From the NCBI GenBank assembly GCA_020633555.1, contig JACKDL010000003.1, forward strand, positions 1-64,000: a DNA stretch of 64,000 nt. The letters are read 5' to 3'. The position numbers and the translations under genes were made by a program. Numbering within the stretch: position 1 is the stretch's first letter; each line of letters starts with the position of its first letter. Source of the stretch: Myxococcales bacterium (GTDB lineage Bacteria > Myxococcota_A > Bradymonadia > UBA7976 > UBA1532). Positions 9,371 to 17,331 of this stretch are shown one piece after another. A model generated the notes under the pieces. The model searched no databases, was not told where the DNA came from, and saw only the letters and a list, made by a program, of their open reading frames with translations.

Positions 9371-10849
9371 ATGTCGCGCCTGCACACCCTCGCCCTCGCC
9401 TGCACCGTCGCCAGTGGCCTGAGCGCCGCCACCGCCCACGGGCAGGTGCGCCTGCTGCGCACCGCCAGCACCGGCACCAGCACCGCCAGCACCGGCACCG
9501 CCACCACCACGGCGCCCGCGCTCATCGCCCTGCAGCCCCAGCAGGGCGCGCGGCTGCACCGCACGGTCTTCATCGACGGCCACGGCGCGCCGAACGACAC
9601 GGCCCAGGGGGTGCTGGCGCTGGATCCGGCGCTCCTGGCCCGCCACACCGGCCTGGATCACGGCTACGTGCACCTGATCACCGAGCTGGGGGCCGTGACC
9701 TACAACGTGCCCTTCGACGCCCGCCCGGACGCGGCGCTGCCGCCGGCCATGGCACGCCAGGGGGTGCGCGGCGACGGGCAGGTGCCCGCGCTGCAGGTGC
9801 CCTTCGCCCTCAGCAGCGACGCGCCCGTGGCGAGCCTGGTGGCCCAGCTCGCCGTGAGCGCCACCCCCGTACAGGACGGGGCGAGCTTCAAGGTGGCGCT
9901 GGCGAAGGTGCCGCCCAGCACGTTCCCGGTGATCGCGCTGCCCGAGGCCATCGGCGGCGACGGGCCGACGGACCTGGACTACGCCGGGCCGGGGGTGGAT
10001 CCCATGCCGCCGCCGCCGCCCACCCCCGGGGACTTCGAGCAGGGCGGCTTCCAGCCCGAGTACATCTACAGCCAGCCGCACCTGGAGAACGTGGAGACGG
10101 CGTGGAACCAGTGCGCGCCGGCGGGCTACGCGAACGGGCTGGCCTACCTGGAGGCGGCCTACCACGCCTGGGGCATCGACTTCCCCCAGGACCACATCCC
10201 CGGGGTGGCCTTCGACGGCGACGAGACGAGCCTGGTGAGCCGGGTGGAGTGGTACATGGACCGGCCCCAGACCGACACGTGCAACGGCTCGGGGACCATG
10301 CGCTGCAACACCTTCGGTGACTCGAACCCGTCGAGCTCCATGCGCGGCATCTTCGAGTACCTGGCGGCCTTCGATCAGGATCAGCGGGTGTCGCTGCGCC
10401 ACCAGGGCGGGAGCGAGACCTACCCCTGCGGGCTGCCCGAGCCGCTGGATCGCGAGAGCCACCGCGAGGGCGCCAACGTGACCTTCGAGTGGCTGTGCGA
10501 CCGGGTGCAGGACGGCTCGGCGGTGGTGCTGACCGTGGGCTTCTATGACTGGGTGGGCTACGGCGTGGGCGGCGACAGCGAGCCGTGGGACCGCACCGGC
10601 GGCCACGTGGTGCGGGTCTACGGCTGCGGTGAGGTGAACGGGCAGCGCTTCCTGCGCACCCTGGACGACGGCCAGCAGGACCGCATGGAAGACACGGACG
10701 CCGACGACGTGGCCGATCTGTGTGTGGAGCGTGGGGGCCTGCGCACCCAGCACTGGTGGGTGCCCGTGCCCACCGCCCAGGGCCGCCTGCAGCTCGGCGG
10801 CTACGACCGGCAGATCGACTTCGCCATGGCGATGACCGCCGAGCTGTGA
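9371..10849 (+). CDS. secreted protein of unknown function, possible papain-like (C39-type) fold
   Basis: A 492-residue protein with a signal peptide (residues 1-24, ending TAHG). ATG at 9371 follows GGAGAA by 4 nt. After it comes a Thr/Ser-rich stretch coded by two copies of a 21-nt repeat (9461-9502), then an unknown N-terminal domain, a Pro-rich hinge (PPPPPTPGD, about 217), and a C-terminal half. There WNQCAPAGYANGL (about 243) and DRTGGHVVRVYGCG (about 413) have the Cys and His spacing of C39-like cysteine peptidases. I do not recognise the family; the papain-fold idea is inference. No neighbour shares its strand. Confidence 0.75.
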   Translation: MSRLHTLALACTVASGLSAATAHGQVRLLRTASTGTSTASTGTATTTAPALIALQPQQGARLHRTVFIDGHGAPNDTAQGVLALDPALLARHTGLDHGYVHLITELGAVTYNVPFDARPDAALPPAMARQGVRGDGQVPALQVPFALSSDAPVASLVAQLAVSATPVQDGASFKVALAKVPPSTFPVIALPEAIGGDGPTDLDYAGPGVDPMPPPPPTPGDFEQGGFQPEYIYSQPHLENVETAWNQCAPAGYANGLAYLEAAYHAWGIDFPQDHIPGVAFDGDETSLVSRVEWYMDRPQTDTCNGSGTMRCNTFGDSNPSSSMRGIFEYLAAFDQDQRVSLRHQGGSETYPCGLPEPLDRESHREGANVTFEWLCDRVQDGSAVVLTVGFYDWVGYGVGGDSEPWDRTGGHVVRVYGCGEVNGQRFLRTLDDGQQDRMEDTDADDVADLCVERGGLRTQHWWVPVPTAQGRLQLGGYDRQIDFAMAMTAEL

Positions 10850-10922
10850 CGTTCCGAGGGCCGGGGCACGACGGGGCCGGCAGGGGGATCCGCCCCCTTC
10901 GGCCGCCCGTCGGCCGCAGGGG

Positions 10923-12005
10923 TCAGCGCAGCGCGGCCAAGGCCCAGCCCACCACCTCGACGCAGCGGTCCACCACCGCGCGCTTCCAAGCGTCGGTCTC
11001 GACGTAGAAGGCCGCGCGCATGCGGGCCTTGAGCTCCTGGCAGGGCGGGTGGGTCATGTCGACGTACTGGTGGACCCAGTGATCCCCCCGCAGGGCCAGG
11101 AGCATGTCGGCGATGGGCACCGTGCCGTACTCCAGGGCGATGGGCGTGATCTCGGCCTCAGGCAGGGCCCGGCGGAAGCCCTCGTACAGGGTGCCGTGCA
11201 CCGTGGCCGAGGTGCTGGAGCCGTCGGCGGGGCAGGTGACGGCCGCGCCGTACCAGGCACGGGCCCGGGCGTGGGCGGGGTCGTCGGGGCCGCCGGGGAA
11301 GATGGGCTCGCCGTAGCCGGTGGGGCCCAGGCCGGTGTGCAGGTCGATGAAGCCCACCCGCTTCGCATGGCCCACGTGGTCGTGGAGGATGCGCTCCAAG
11401 GTGCGCCGGGACCACGTGGGCGCGGTGCCGCCGAAGAACAGGCCGTCGGGGTGGGTGTGCTGCCCGCCGGTGAGCGCCTGCTGCCAGGCGGCGAAGCCGT
11501 GCTCGGCGATGTGGGCCTGGATGGCGGCCTCGGCCGCGTCGCGCTCGGGGCCCGCCCACCGGGGCGGGACGAGCCAGCCGTGGATGGCCCCGTAGCCCGG
11601 GTTGGCAGGCAGCGGCTGCGCGAAGTCGATGAAGTTGCGGTTGAGGTCGACGCCCTCTTCGGTGACCCGGCGACCCCAGGCGAAGCCGTGGGGGTTGTGG
11701 GCATGCACCAGCAGCACCGCGACGCCCGAGGGCGGGCGAACCACCACCTCGTCGCGCATGAGGGCCACCTGGCAGCCCGAGCCGCAGAAGCCCTCGATGC
11801 CGTGGGTGCCCGAGCCGATCACCAGCACGTTCGGGGCGTCGGCGGGACCGAAGCGGGCCACCTCGGTGGCCAGGGCTTCGCCGGCCGGGCCAACGCCGGG
11901 GTGGGGGTGGTGCTCCACCAGATCGGCCGCGTTGTCGCGGGCCGCGTCCAGGAACTTCTCACGGGCCTCGCTGTAGCGATCCGCGAAGTGCTCGACCACG
12001 TCCAT
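10923..12005 (-). CDS. DUF2817 / M14-like zinc hydrolase
   Basis: A 360-residue cytosolic protein related to M14 carboxypeptidases. It shows the zinc motif HxxE in GTHGIEGF (about residue 66), the substrate Arg/Asn motif DLNRNFIDF (about 119), a second zinc His in FIDLHTGLG (about 218), and a likely catalytic Glu in IALEYGTVP (about 300). The second ATG (12005) is chosen because GGAGG lies 6 nt before it; the first ATG (12011) is only 2 nt from GGAGG. The substrate is unknown (amidohydrolase or deacylase activity is possible). A GGGGG-N5-CCCCC hairpin (10883-10897) lies between it and the convergent secreted-protein gene. Confidence 0.85.
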   Translation of the reverse strand: MDVVEHFADRYSEAREKFLDAARDNAADLVEHHPHPGVGPAGEALATEVARFGPADAPNVLVIGSGTHGIEGFCGSGCQVALMRDEVVVRPPSGVAVLLVHAHNPHGFAWGRRVTEEGVDLNRNFIDFAQPLPANPGYGAIHGWLVPPRWAGPERDAAEAAIQAHIAEHGFAAWQQALTGGQHTHPDGLFFGGTAPTWSRRTLERILHDHVGHAKRVGFIDLHTGLGPTGYGEPIFPGGPDDPAHARARAWYGAAVTCPADGSSTSATVHGTLYEGFRRALPEAEITPIALEYGTVPIADMLLALRGDHWVHQYVDMTHPPCQELKARMRAAFYVETDAWKRAVVDRCVEVVGWALAALR

Positions 12006-12081
12006 CGGCATCCTCCGGGGGCCGACCATGGCACACAAGCGGCGCGTCCGCACGCTTGGGGCGGGCTGACTGAGGCTAGCC

Positions 12082-12333
12082 TCAGGCGACCCGTGCCAGG
12101 CGGTAGCGGTGGTTCATCACGGTCGCTGCGAACCGCAGACAGGCGCGGATGTCTTCGGACGAGAGCGCAGGGAACGCCTCAAGCACATCGGCCTCCGAGT
12201 CGCCCGCGCCAAGGAACTCGAGCACCGTCTGCACCGTGATCCGGGTGCCGTTGATAGTCGGCCGCCCATTGCAGACCGCTGGGTCGAGCCTGATCCGGCC
12301 GTCGAGGTAGGTGGTTTGAGCGGTCGCAGTCAT
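12082..12333 (-). CDS. DUF433 (COG2442) antitoxin-family protein
   Basis: An 83-residue protein with the DUF433 signature: RIRLDPAVCNGRPTINGTRI, then a Leu-rich helix, and EAFPALSSEDIRACLRFAA near the C-terminus. DUF433 proteins are predicted antitoxins of PIN-like DUF5615 (COG4634) proteins, one of which is encoded 159 bp away on the opposite strand. The usual arrangement is tandem on one strand with the antitoxin first, so this divergent layout is unusual. A TTGACA-containing promoter lies immediately upstream and predicts an almost leaderless mRNA. Confidence 0.9.
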   Translation of the reverse strand: MTATAQTTYLDGRIRLDPAVCNGRPTINGTRITVQTVLEFLGAGDSEADVLEAFPALSSEDIRACLRFAATVMNHRYRLARVA

Positions 12334-12340
12334 GCCCCCA

Positions 12341-12369
12341 ACGATCTGAGTTCGGGCGGGCCGTGTCAA
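12341..12369 (-). promoter_or_regulatory. promoter of the DUF433 gene, probably giving a leaderless transcript
   Basis: On the minus strand: TTGACA (12369-12364), a 17-nt spacer and GATCGT (12346-12341). Only 7 nt separate the -10 from the ATG at 12333, so transcription should start at or within a base or two of the start codon. The -35 is a perfect consensus. Confidence 0.6.
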
Positions 12370-12492
12370 CTGACGGCCGTCGCTACCCCAGCCGCAATTG
12401 CACGAACTCGAGGTTCCGAAAGGTGGGTTTCGACGGGACCAAGCGGGTCTGCCGCCGTATGGTCGGAGCACTGATCTCAAGGGACCCGGACC

Positions 12493-12834
12493 GTGTTGCG
12501 ATTCCTGATCGACGAGAACCTGCCCAGCCGCTTCGCGCCATGGCAGGGCGAGGCCTTCGAACACGTCCTGACGGTGGGACCGGGCTGGTCCGACGACGAG
12601 GTGTGGACGTACGCAAAGGCGAAGGGGCTCGTGATCGTGACCAAGGACGCGGACTTCAGCGACCGGCTCATGCTGGATGGCCCACCGCCCAAGGTCGTGC
12701 ACCTGCGGGTCGGCAACCTTCGGCTCAAGGCACTGCGGGCGTTCATCTCCACAGTGTGGCCAAGCGTGGTGGCCTCCCTCGAGTCCGCCAGTCTGGTGGA
12801 CGTGTTCTCCGACCGGATCGAGACTGTGGACTGA
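12493..12834 (+). CDS. DUF5615 (COG4634) PIN-like putative toxin
   Basis: A 113-residue PIN-fold-like protein. It begins MLRFLIDENLP, with the first acidic pair of the active site, and has VTKDADFSD in the middle with further acidic residues, the standard DUF5615 pattern. PIN-like toxins are predicted Mg-dependent ribonucleases. GTG at 12493 is used with AAGGGA about 8 nt upstream. Its presumed antitoxin DUF433 is divergent. The transglutaminase-like gene starts only 9 nt after its stop, so read-through could tie that operon to this promoter. Confidence 0.88.
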   Translation: MLRFLIDENLPSRFAPWQGEAFEHVLTVGPGWSDDEVWTYAKAKGLVIVTKDADFSDRLMLDGPPPKVVHLRVGNLRLKALRAFISTVWPSVVASLESASLVDVFSDRIETVD

Positions 12835-12843
12835 GGACGCAGC

Positions 12844-14337
12844 GTGACCCCCCGGCTACCCTCCACCCGGATGACCCGCTGGGACCTGATCGGGCTGGCC
12901 TGTGTGCTGGCCTTCGGCGCCGCGCTGACGCACCACCTGACGGGCGGGCCGCGCGGGCCTGCGCCCATGAGCGACCCTGCTGCGCAGGGGCCCGGGGTGG
13001 CCCTGGGCTCGGAATGGATGGGGCTGCACTTCAAGGGCGAGCGGGTGGGGCTGATGCACCTGGAGAAGACCGCCCGCGCCCAGGGCGGCGGCTACCGCTA
13101 CGCGCTGCGCACGAACCTGCGCTTCACGGCGCTGGGGCGGGCCCAGCGCATCGATCTGCAGGTGGACGCCGACCTGGACGCCGCGCTGACCCTGGAGGCC
13201 TTCGACTTCGCGCTGGGGGCGGGCCCCGCCCGGCTCACGGGCCACGGGCACGTGGAGGGCCGCGCCATCGAGCTGAGTCTGGACACGGGCGGGCAGACCG
13301 CCACCCGGCGCATCGATCTGGCCCACCCGCCGGTGCTGCGGGCCAACCTGGGGCCCGTGCTCAGCCAGCAGACCCTGGCGGTGGGCAAGCAGTTCGTCTT
13401 CCACACCTTCGACCCGCTGACCCAGCGGGACCAGCGGGTGGAGATCACCGTGCTGGGCCGCGGCCCGCTGGCGGTGATGGGCCGCGAGGTCCAGGCCTGG
13501 CGCCTGGAGCAGCGGGTGGGCGGCCTGGTGCTGGAGGGCTGGATCAACGACCGCGGCGAGATGCTGCGGCAGGAGCTGGGCATGGGCCTGGTGGCCGTGC
13601 GCGAGACCGAGACCGAGGCCCGCTGGGGGCTGACCGAGGCGCGGGCGGGCCGGGCGGCGCCGGACCTGATGCGGGCCACCCTCATCGAGGTGCCGGGGCT
13701 GCCGCCCTCGCTGGCGGGCCGCGCCCGCCTGACGCTGCAGGTGGCGGGGCTGGATCTGGCGCCCTTCAAGGTGGACGACCGGCGCCAGGCGCTGGGGGGC
13801 GACACGCTGGTGATCACCCGCGAGCCGGTGGGCGCCGGGCTGCCGCTGCCCGTGCGCCCCGCCCCCGAGGGCAGCCTGGCGGCCGAGCCGCTGATCCAGG
13901 TGGGCCACCCGGCCATCCAGGCCGCCGCCCGGGGCGCCGCCGGCGACGCCCCCGACAGCGTGGCCGTGGCCCGGCGGCTGGTGGCCTGGATGCAGCGCAC
14001 GCTGACCCAGCAGCTCGTACCCGGGGTGCCGAGCGCGCTCGAGACGCTGCAGACCAAGGTGGGCGACTGCAACGAGCACGCGACGCTGTTCGCGGCGCTG
14101 GCCCGCTCGCTGGGGGTGCCCACCCGCATCGCCGTGGGCCTGGTCTACAAGGACGGGGTGTTCGGCTACCACGCCTGGAACGAGGTGCTCACCGGCGACG
14201 GCTGGCTGAGCGTGGATCCCACCTGGGGCCAGATCCCCGCCGACGTCGGCCACCTGCGCCTGGTGTACGGCGGGCTGGACCAGCAGGTGGCCTTGCTGGG
14301 GGCCTTCGGGCGCCTGAAGCTGACGGTGCGCGAGTGA
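12844..14337 (+). CDS. membrane-anchored transglutaminase-like protein
   Basis: A 497-residue protein. An N-terminal membrane helix (about residues 12-30, WDLIGLACVLAFGAAL) anchors an exported domain. The C-terminal transglutaminase-like core has Cys in KVGDCNEHATLF (about 409), His in GYHAWNEV (about 443) and Asp in WLSVDPTWGQ (about 457), a complete papain-type triad. The middle portion (50-370) has no family I recognise. GTG at 12844 follows GAGGA (12834-12838); ATG 12871 is an alternative start. Its stop overlaps the next start (GTGA, 14334-14337), so it is coupled to the FGE-RCC1 gene. Confidence 0.88.
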   Translation: MTPRLPSTRMTRWDLIGLACVLAFGAALTHHLTGGPRGPAPMSDPAAQGPGVALGSEWMGLHFKGERVGLMHLEKTARAQGGGYRYALRTNLRFTALGRAQRIDLQVDADLDAALTLEAFDFALGAGPARLTGHGHVEGRAIELSLDTGGQTATRRIDLAHPPVLRANLGPVLSQQTLAVGKQFVFHTFDPLTQRDQRVEITVLGRGPLAVMGREVQAWRLEQRVGGLVLEGWINDRGEMLRQELGMGLVAVRETETEARWGLTEARAGRAAPDLMRATLIEVPGLPPSLAGRARLTLQVAGLDLAPFKVDDRRQALGGDTLVITREPVGAGLPLPVRPAPEGSLAAEPLIQVGHPAIQAAARGAAGDAPDSVAVARRLVAWMQRTLTQQLVPGVPSALETLQTKVGDCNEHATLFAALARSLGVPTRIAVGLVYKDGVFGYHAWNEVLTGDGWLSVDPTWGQIPADVGHLRLVYGGLDQQVALLGAFGRLKLTVRE

Positions 14338-16232
14338 TCACGACGGCCTTGTTCTTCCTGGGCCTGTGGGCGCCGCCCGAGGTGCCCGCGGACATGGTGG
14401 CCTTTCCCGCCGGGCCCTTCCGCATGGGCTGCGAGGGCAAGCTGCCCGCCTGCGATGACGACGAGCAGCCGATCCGCACCCTCACCCTGTCGGCCTTCGC
14501 CCTGGACCGGGATCTGGTGCGGGTGGGCGACTACCTGAAGTGCGTGCAGGCCAAGGTCTGCCCACCGCCCCCGCTGTTCTACAAGCCCGAGGATCGCGCC
14601 CACGAGGCCATGACCGAGCTCACCTGGGCCGAGGCCCAGGGCTTCTGCCGCTGGCGGGGGCGCCGGCTGCCCACCGAGGCGGAGTGGGCCCGCGCGGCCC
14701 GGGGCACCGACGGCCGGCCCTACGTCACGGGCGACCGGGCGGGCAGCCGCGGCCCGCAGGGCACCCCCGAGGGCGTGAAGGCCCTGATGGGCGAGGCGAA
14801 GCAGTGGGTGGCCGACTGGTACGACCCCGAGGGGCACGGGCGGCTGGCGGCGCAGGATCCCAGCGGGCTGCCCAGCGGCACCCGGCGGGTGGTGCGCGGG
14901 CTCGAGGGGCTGTTCGGGCCCGAGCGGGCGTCGTTCCGGGCGAGCCGCCACCCCGATCGGCGCGACCACGCGGTGGGCTTCCGCTGCGCGATGGACCTGG
15001 GTCCGCGCGCCCTGAACCCCTCGGACGTGACCCCCGCAGCCACGGGCGCCCCGTGGGCCCTGAAGGCCATCTCGGCGGGCGAGGTGCACACCTGCGCGCT
15101 GGACGCCGCAGGGGCCGCGTGGTGCTGGGGCAACGACACCTTCGGCCAACTCGGCCCCGACAAGCGGGCGCGGCGCGGGCAGGACCGCCAGCTCCGCCCG
15201 CAGCGGGTGGTGGGGATGCCGCCGCTGGATCGGCTGGACTCGGGGCCGCTCACCACCTGCGGCCGCGCCGCCGACAGCGGGCTGCTGAGTTGCTGGGGGA
15301 AGCGCCGCGCCAGCGGGTGGGTGGACGACTTCGCCGTGGGCGGGCGGGTGTGCGCGATCACCGCCGCGCCCAAGCCGGGGCCCCTGCCGCCCCTGGGGGG
15401 CTTCGACGATCCGCCCCCGCCCATGCCCCTGCCGCCGGGCCTGCTGGTGTGCGGCGGCGACGGCGATCTGGGCCATGGCGGCCCCCTGCTGCCCGTGGGG
15501 GACCGAGACCACCCCCATGCCGCGCTGCACGGCCTGGCGGGGGGGCACGACCACACCTGCGGGCTGGACCGGGGCGGCGACGTGTGGTGCTGGGGGCAGA
15601 ACGGCACGGGGCAGCTCGGCCGGCCCGAGGATGGCGAGGACGCCCCGGAGCGGCGCAGCGCCTACGGGCCCCGAGTGTGGCCGCAGCCCGTGCTGGCCGC
15701 CACCCACGACGAGCAGAGCCAGGCGCTGTGGGATCAGCTCAAGCCCGCCCAGGCCCTGGCGCTGGGCTCGCACACCACCTGCGCGCTGCTGGCGAGCGGG
15801 CGGGTGGCCTGCTGGGGGCGGGGCACCTACGGCATGCTCGGCGCGCCTTTTGGGCGGGGGCGCGGGCTGCGCGCCGACGCGCTGGGGCCCCTGGAGTGGC
15901 CGCGGCCCACCCCGGTGCAGGGCATCGACGACGCGATCCACCTGGCGGCGGGGGCCAACCACGCCTGCGTCATCCGCAAGGGCGGGGCCGTGTGGTGTTG
16001 GGGCGACAACGGGGGCGGGCAGCTCGGCGACGGCACGGTCACCGCCCGGCAGACGCCCGTGCCCGTGCAGGGCCTGCCCGGCCCGGCCACGGCGCTGACG
16101 GCGGCCCACGGCCACACCTGCGCCCTGGTGGAGGGCGCCGGCCTGTGGTGCTGGGGACAGAACGACCACGGCCAGCTCGGCGACGGCACCCGGGTGAGCC
16201 GGCGGGTGCCCGTGGCGGTGCCCGCCCCCTGA
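14334..16232 (+). CDS. exported FGE-sulfatase domain fused to RCC1 repeats
   Basis: A 632-residue protein with a short hydrophobic signal (residues 1-18). Residues 20-225 form a formylglycine-generating-enzyme (FGE/SUMF1, C-type-lectin-like) domain: MVAFPAGPFRMG start, RRLPTEAEWARAARG, and a C-terminal GFRCAM. The usual catalytic Cys segment is absent, so it is probably a binding rather than an enzymatic domain. Residues 240-632 carry RCC1-type beta-propeller blades, at least five of the form HTCAL...WCWG...GQLG. GTG overlaps the upstream stop (GTGA). The FGE-RCC1 combination looks uncommon. Likely a surface recognition protein. Confidence 0.88.
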   Translation: MITTALFFLGLWAPPEVPADMVAFPAGPFRMGCEGKLPACDDDEQPIRTLTLSAFALDRDLVRVGDYLKCVQAKVCPPPPLFYKPEDRAHEAMTELTWAEAQGFCRWRGRRLPTEAEWARAARGTDGRPYVTGDRAGSRGPQGTPEGVKALMGEAKQWVADWYDPEGHGRLAAQDPSGLPSGTRRVVRGLEGLFGPERASFRASRHPDRRDHAVGFRCAMDLGPRALNPSDVTPAATGAPWALKAISAGEVHTCALDAAGAAWCWGNDTFGQLGPDKRARRGQDRQLRPQRVVGMPPLDRLDSGPLTTCGRAADSGLLSCWGKRRASGWVDDFAVGGRVCAITAAPKPGPLPPLGGFDDPPPPMPLPPGLLVCGGDGDLGHGGPLLPVGDRDHPHAALHGLAGGHDHTCGLDRGGDVWCWGQNGTGQLGRPEDGEDAPERRSAYGPRVWPQPVLAATHDEQSQALWDQLKPAQALALGSHTTCALLASGRVACWGRGTYGMLGAPFGRGRGLRADALGPLEWPRPTPVQGIDDAIHLAAGANHACVIRKGGAVWCWGDNGGGQLGDGTVTARQTPVPVQGLPGPATALTAAHGHTCALVEGAGLWCWGQNDHGQLGDGTRVSRRVPVAVPAP

Positions 16233-16314
16233 GCCGGCGCCCCGGCGGGCTGGCGAGGGGCCGGCGTGCGACCTATGCTCCCGCCGACCCGACCCCTGCC
16301 GCGAGGAGGGCCCC

Positions 16315-17289
16315 ATGCGGGCACGACTGGTTCTGGCCGCCGCGCTGCTGAGCGCCGCCGGTTGCACCGAGAAGACCGGCCCCGCCGCCCCGGCCACCGC
16401 CGGCAGCCAGGCCACGAGCGCAGCGGCGAGCGCGCCCGCGAGCCAGGCGCCCAGCGCGCCGGCCACCGAGCCGCCCCCGGTGCTGCCCGAGCCGCCCGCG
16501 GTGGTGGCCGAGGCCGACTGGGCCCGCCTGTTCGCCGGCGAGAAGGCTGCCCTGCCCGCCCCGCTGGCCGAGCTGCGCTTCGAGCAGACCCGGGGTCAGC
16601 TCGCTGAACGCTACGGCGACAAGCTGGCCGCCGACGGGAAGCTCGCGGCGGACGGCATGGCCGAGCTGCCGGTGCGCCTGGGCTTCCACACGGGCAACGA
16701 GAGCCTGCGCTTCGTGCAGCTCACCGTGCCCGAGGGGGCTGTCGCCGCGCTGCTGAAGCGCTGGGGCCCGCCCACGCAGGAGAAGCTGAGCCCGGCCCGC
16801 GACGGCCTGTGGTGGCTGGGCGACGGGGTGCAGGCCATCTTCGAGACCCGCAAGCCCCGGCATTACCTCACCTTCTGGCCTCTGACGCCCTGGCGGGCGC
16901 TGGTGGGCGACCGCAAGGGCCACCCCGGCTTCGAGCGGGACTTCCCCCTGCTGGGGGCCGACGGGACCCGGGTGGCGAAGGCCTTCGTGGACGCCCAGCC
17001 GCGGGCCAGCAAGGGCGAGATGGACCTGCACCTGCCACCCCACGAGCGCCAGCCCCGGCCCACGAAGGTGCGCCTGACCCTGAGCGAGGCGGGGGTGGTC
17101 ACCGCGGCCACCTTGATCCTGTCGTACGGGCGGCAGACCGAGATGCGCGACGCCGTGCTGGCCCACGTGGCCAAGATCTACGGCGCCGGCAAGAAGGAGG
17201 GGGACCTGACCCGCTTCCCCGGCCTGACGGTCAACGACCGCGACCAGGTGGGGCGGCTGCTGCTGACCTGGGCGGCGCCGGGGCAGTGA
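16315..17289 (+). CDS. lipoprotein of unknown function
   Basis: A 324-residue protein with a lipoprotein signal: MRARLVLAAALLSAAGC, lipobox cysteine at residue 17. An Ala/Pro/Ser-rich linker follows (about 18-60), then a globular domain to the C-terminus that I do not recognise. Trp-rich patches (LWWLGDG, FWPLTPW) lie in the middle. It is a separate unit from the FGE-RCC1 gene, 82 bp upstream; TATGCT at 16274-16279 may be part of its promoter. The upstream Asp at lipobox +2 is absent (Thr), so outer-membrane delivery is expected by the general rule. Confidence 0.8.
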   Translation: MRARLVLAAALLSAAGCTEKTGPAAPATAGSQATSAAASAPASQAPSAPATEPPPVLPEPPAVVAEADWARLFAGEKAALPAPLAELRFEQTRGQLAERYGDKLAADGKLAADGMAELPVRLGFHTGNESLRFVQLTVPEGAVAALLKRWGPPTQEKLSPARDGLWWLGDGVQAIFETRKPRHYLTFWPLTPWRALVGDRKGHPGFERDFPLLGADGTRVAKAFVDAQPRASKGEMDLHLPPHERQPRPTKVRLTLSEAGVVTAATLILSYGRQTEMRDAVLAHVAKIYGAGKKEGDLTRFPGLTVNDRDQVGRLLLTWAAPGQ

Positions 17290-17294
17290 TCCCC

Positions 17295-17310
17295 GGCCGC
17301 CGAGGCGGCC
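17295..17310. terminator. inverted repeat between convergent lipoprotein genes
   Basis: GGCCGCC-GA-GGCGGCC, a perfect 7-bp stem in the 42-bp gap between convergent genes. It could end transcription in both directions, but there is no T tract. Confidence 0.4.
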
Positions 17311-17331
17311 AGCGCAGGCTCGAGAACAGGC

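Noticed and set aside
12363..14333. Upstream extension of the FGE-RCC1 frame
   Set aside because: The extension is Arg/Ala/Gly noise overlapping the PIN-like and transglutaminase genes; GTG at 14334 gives a signal peptide and a GTGA overlap.
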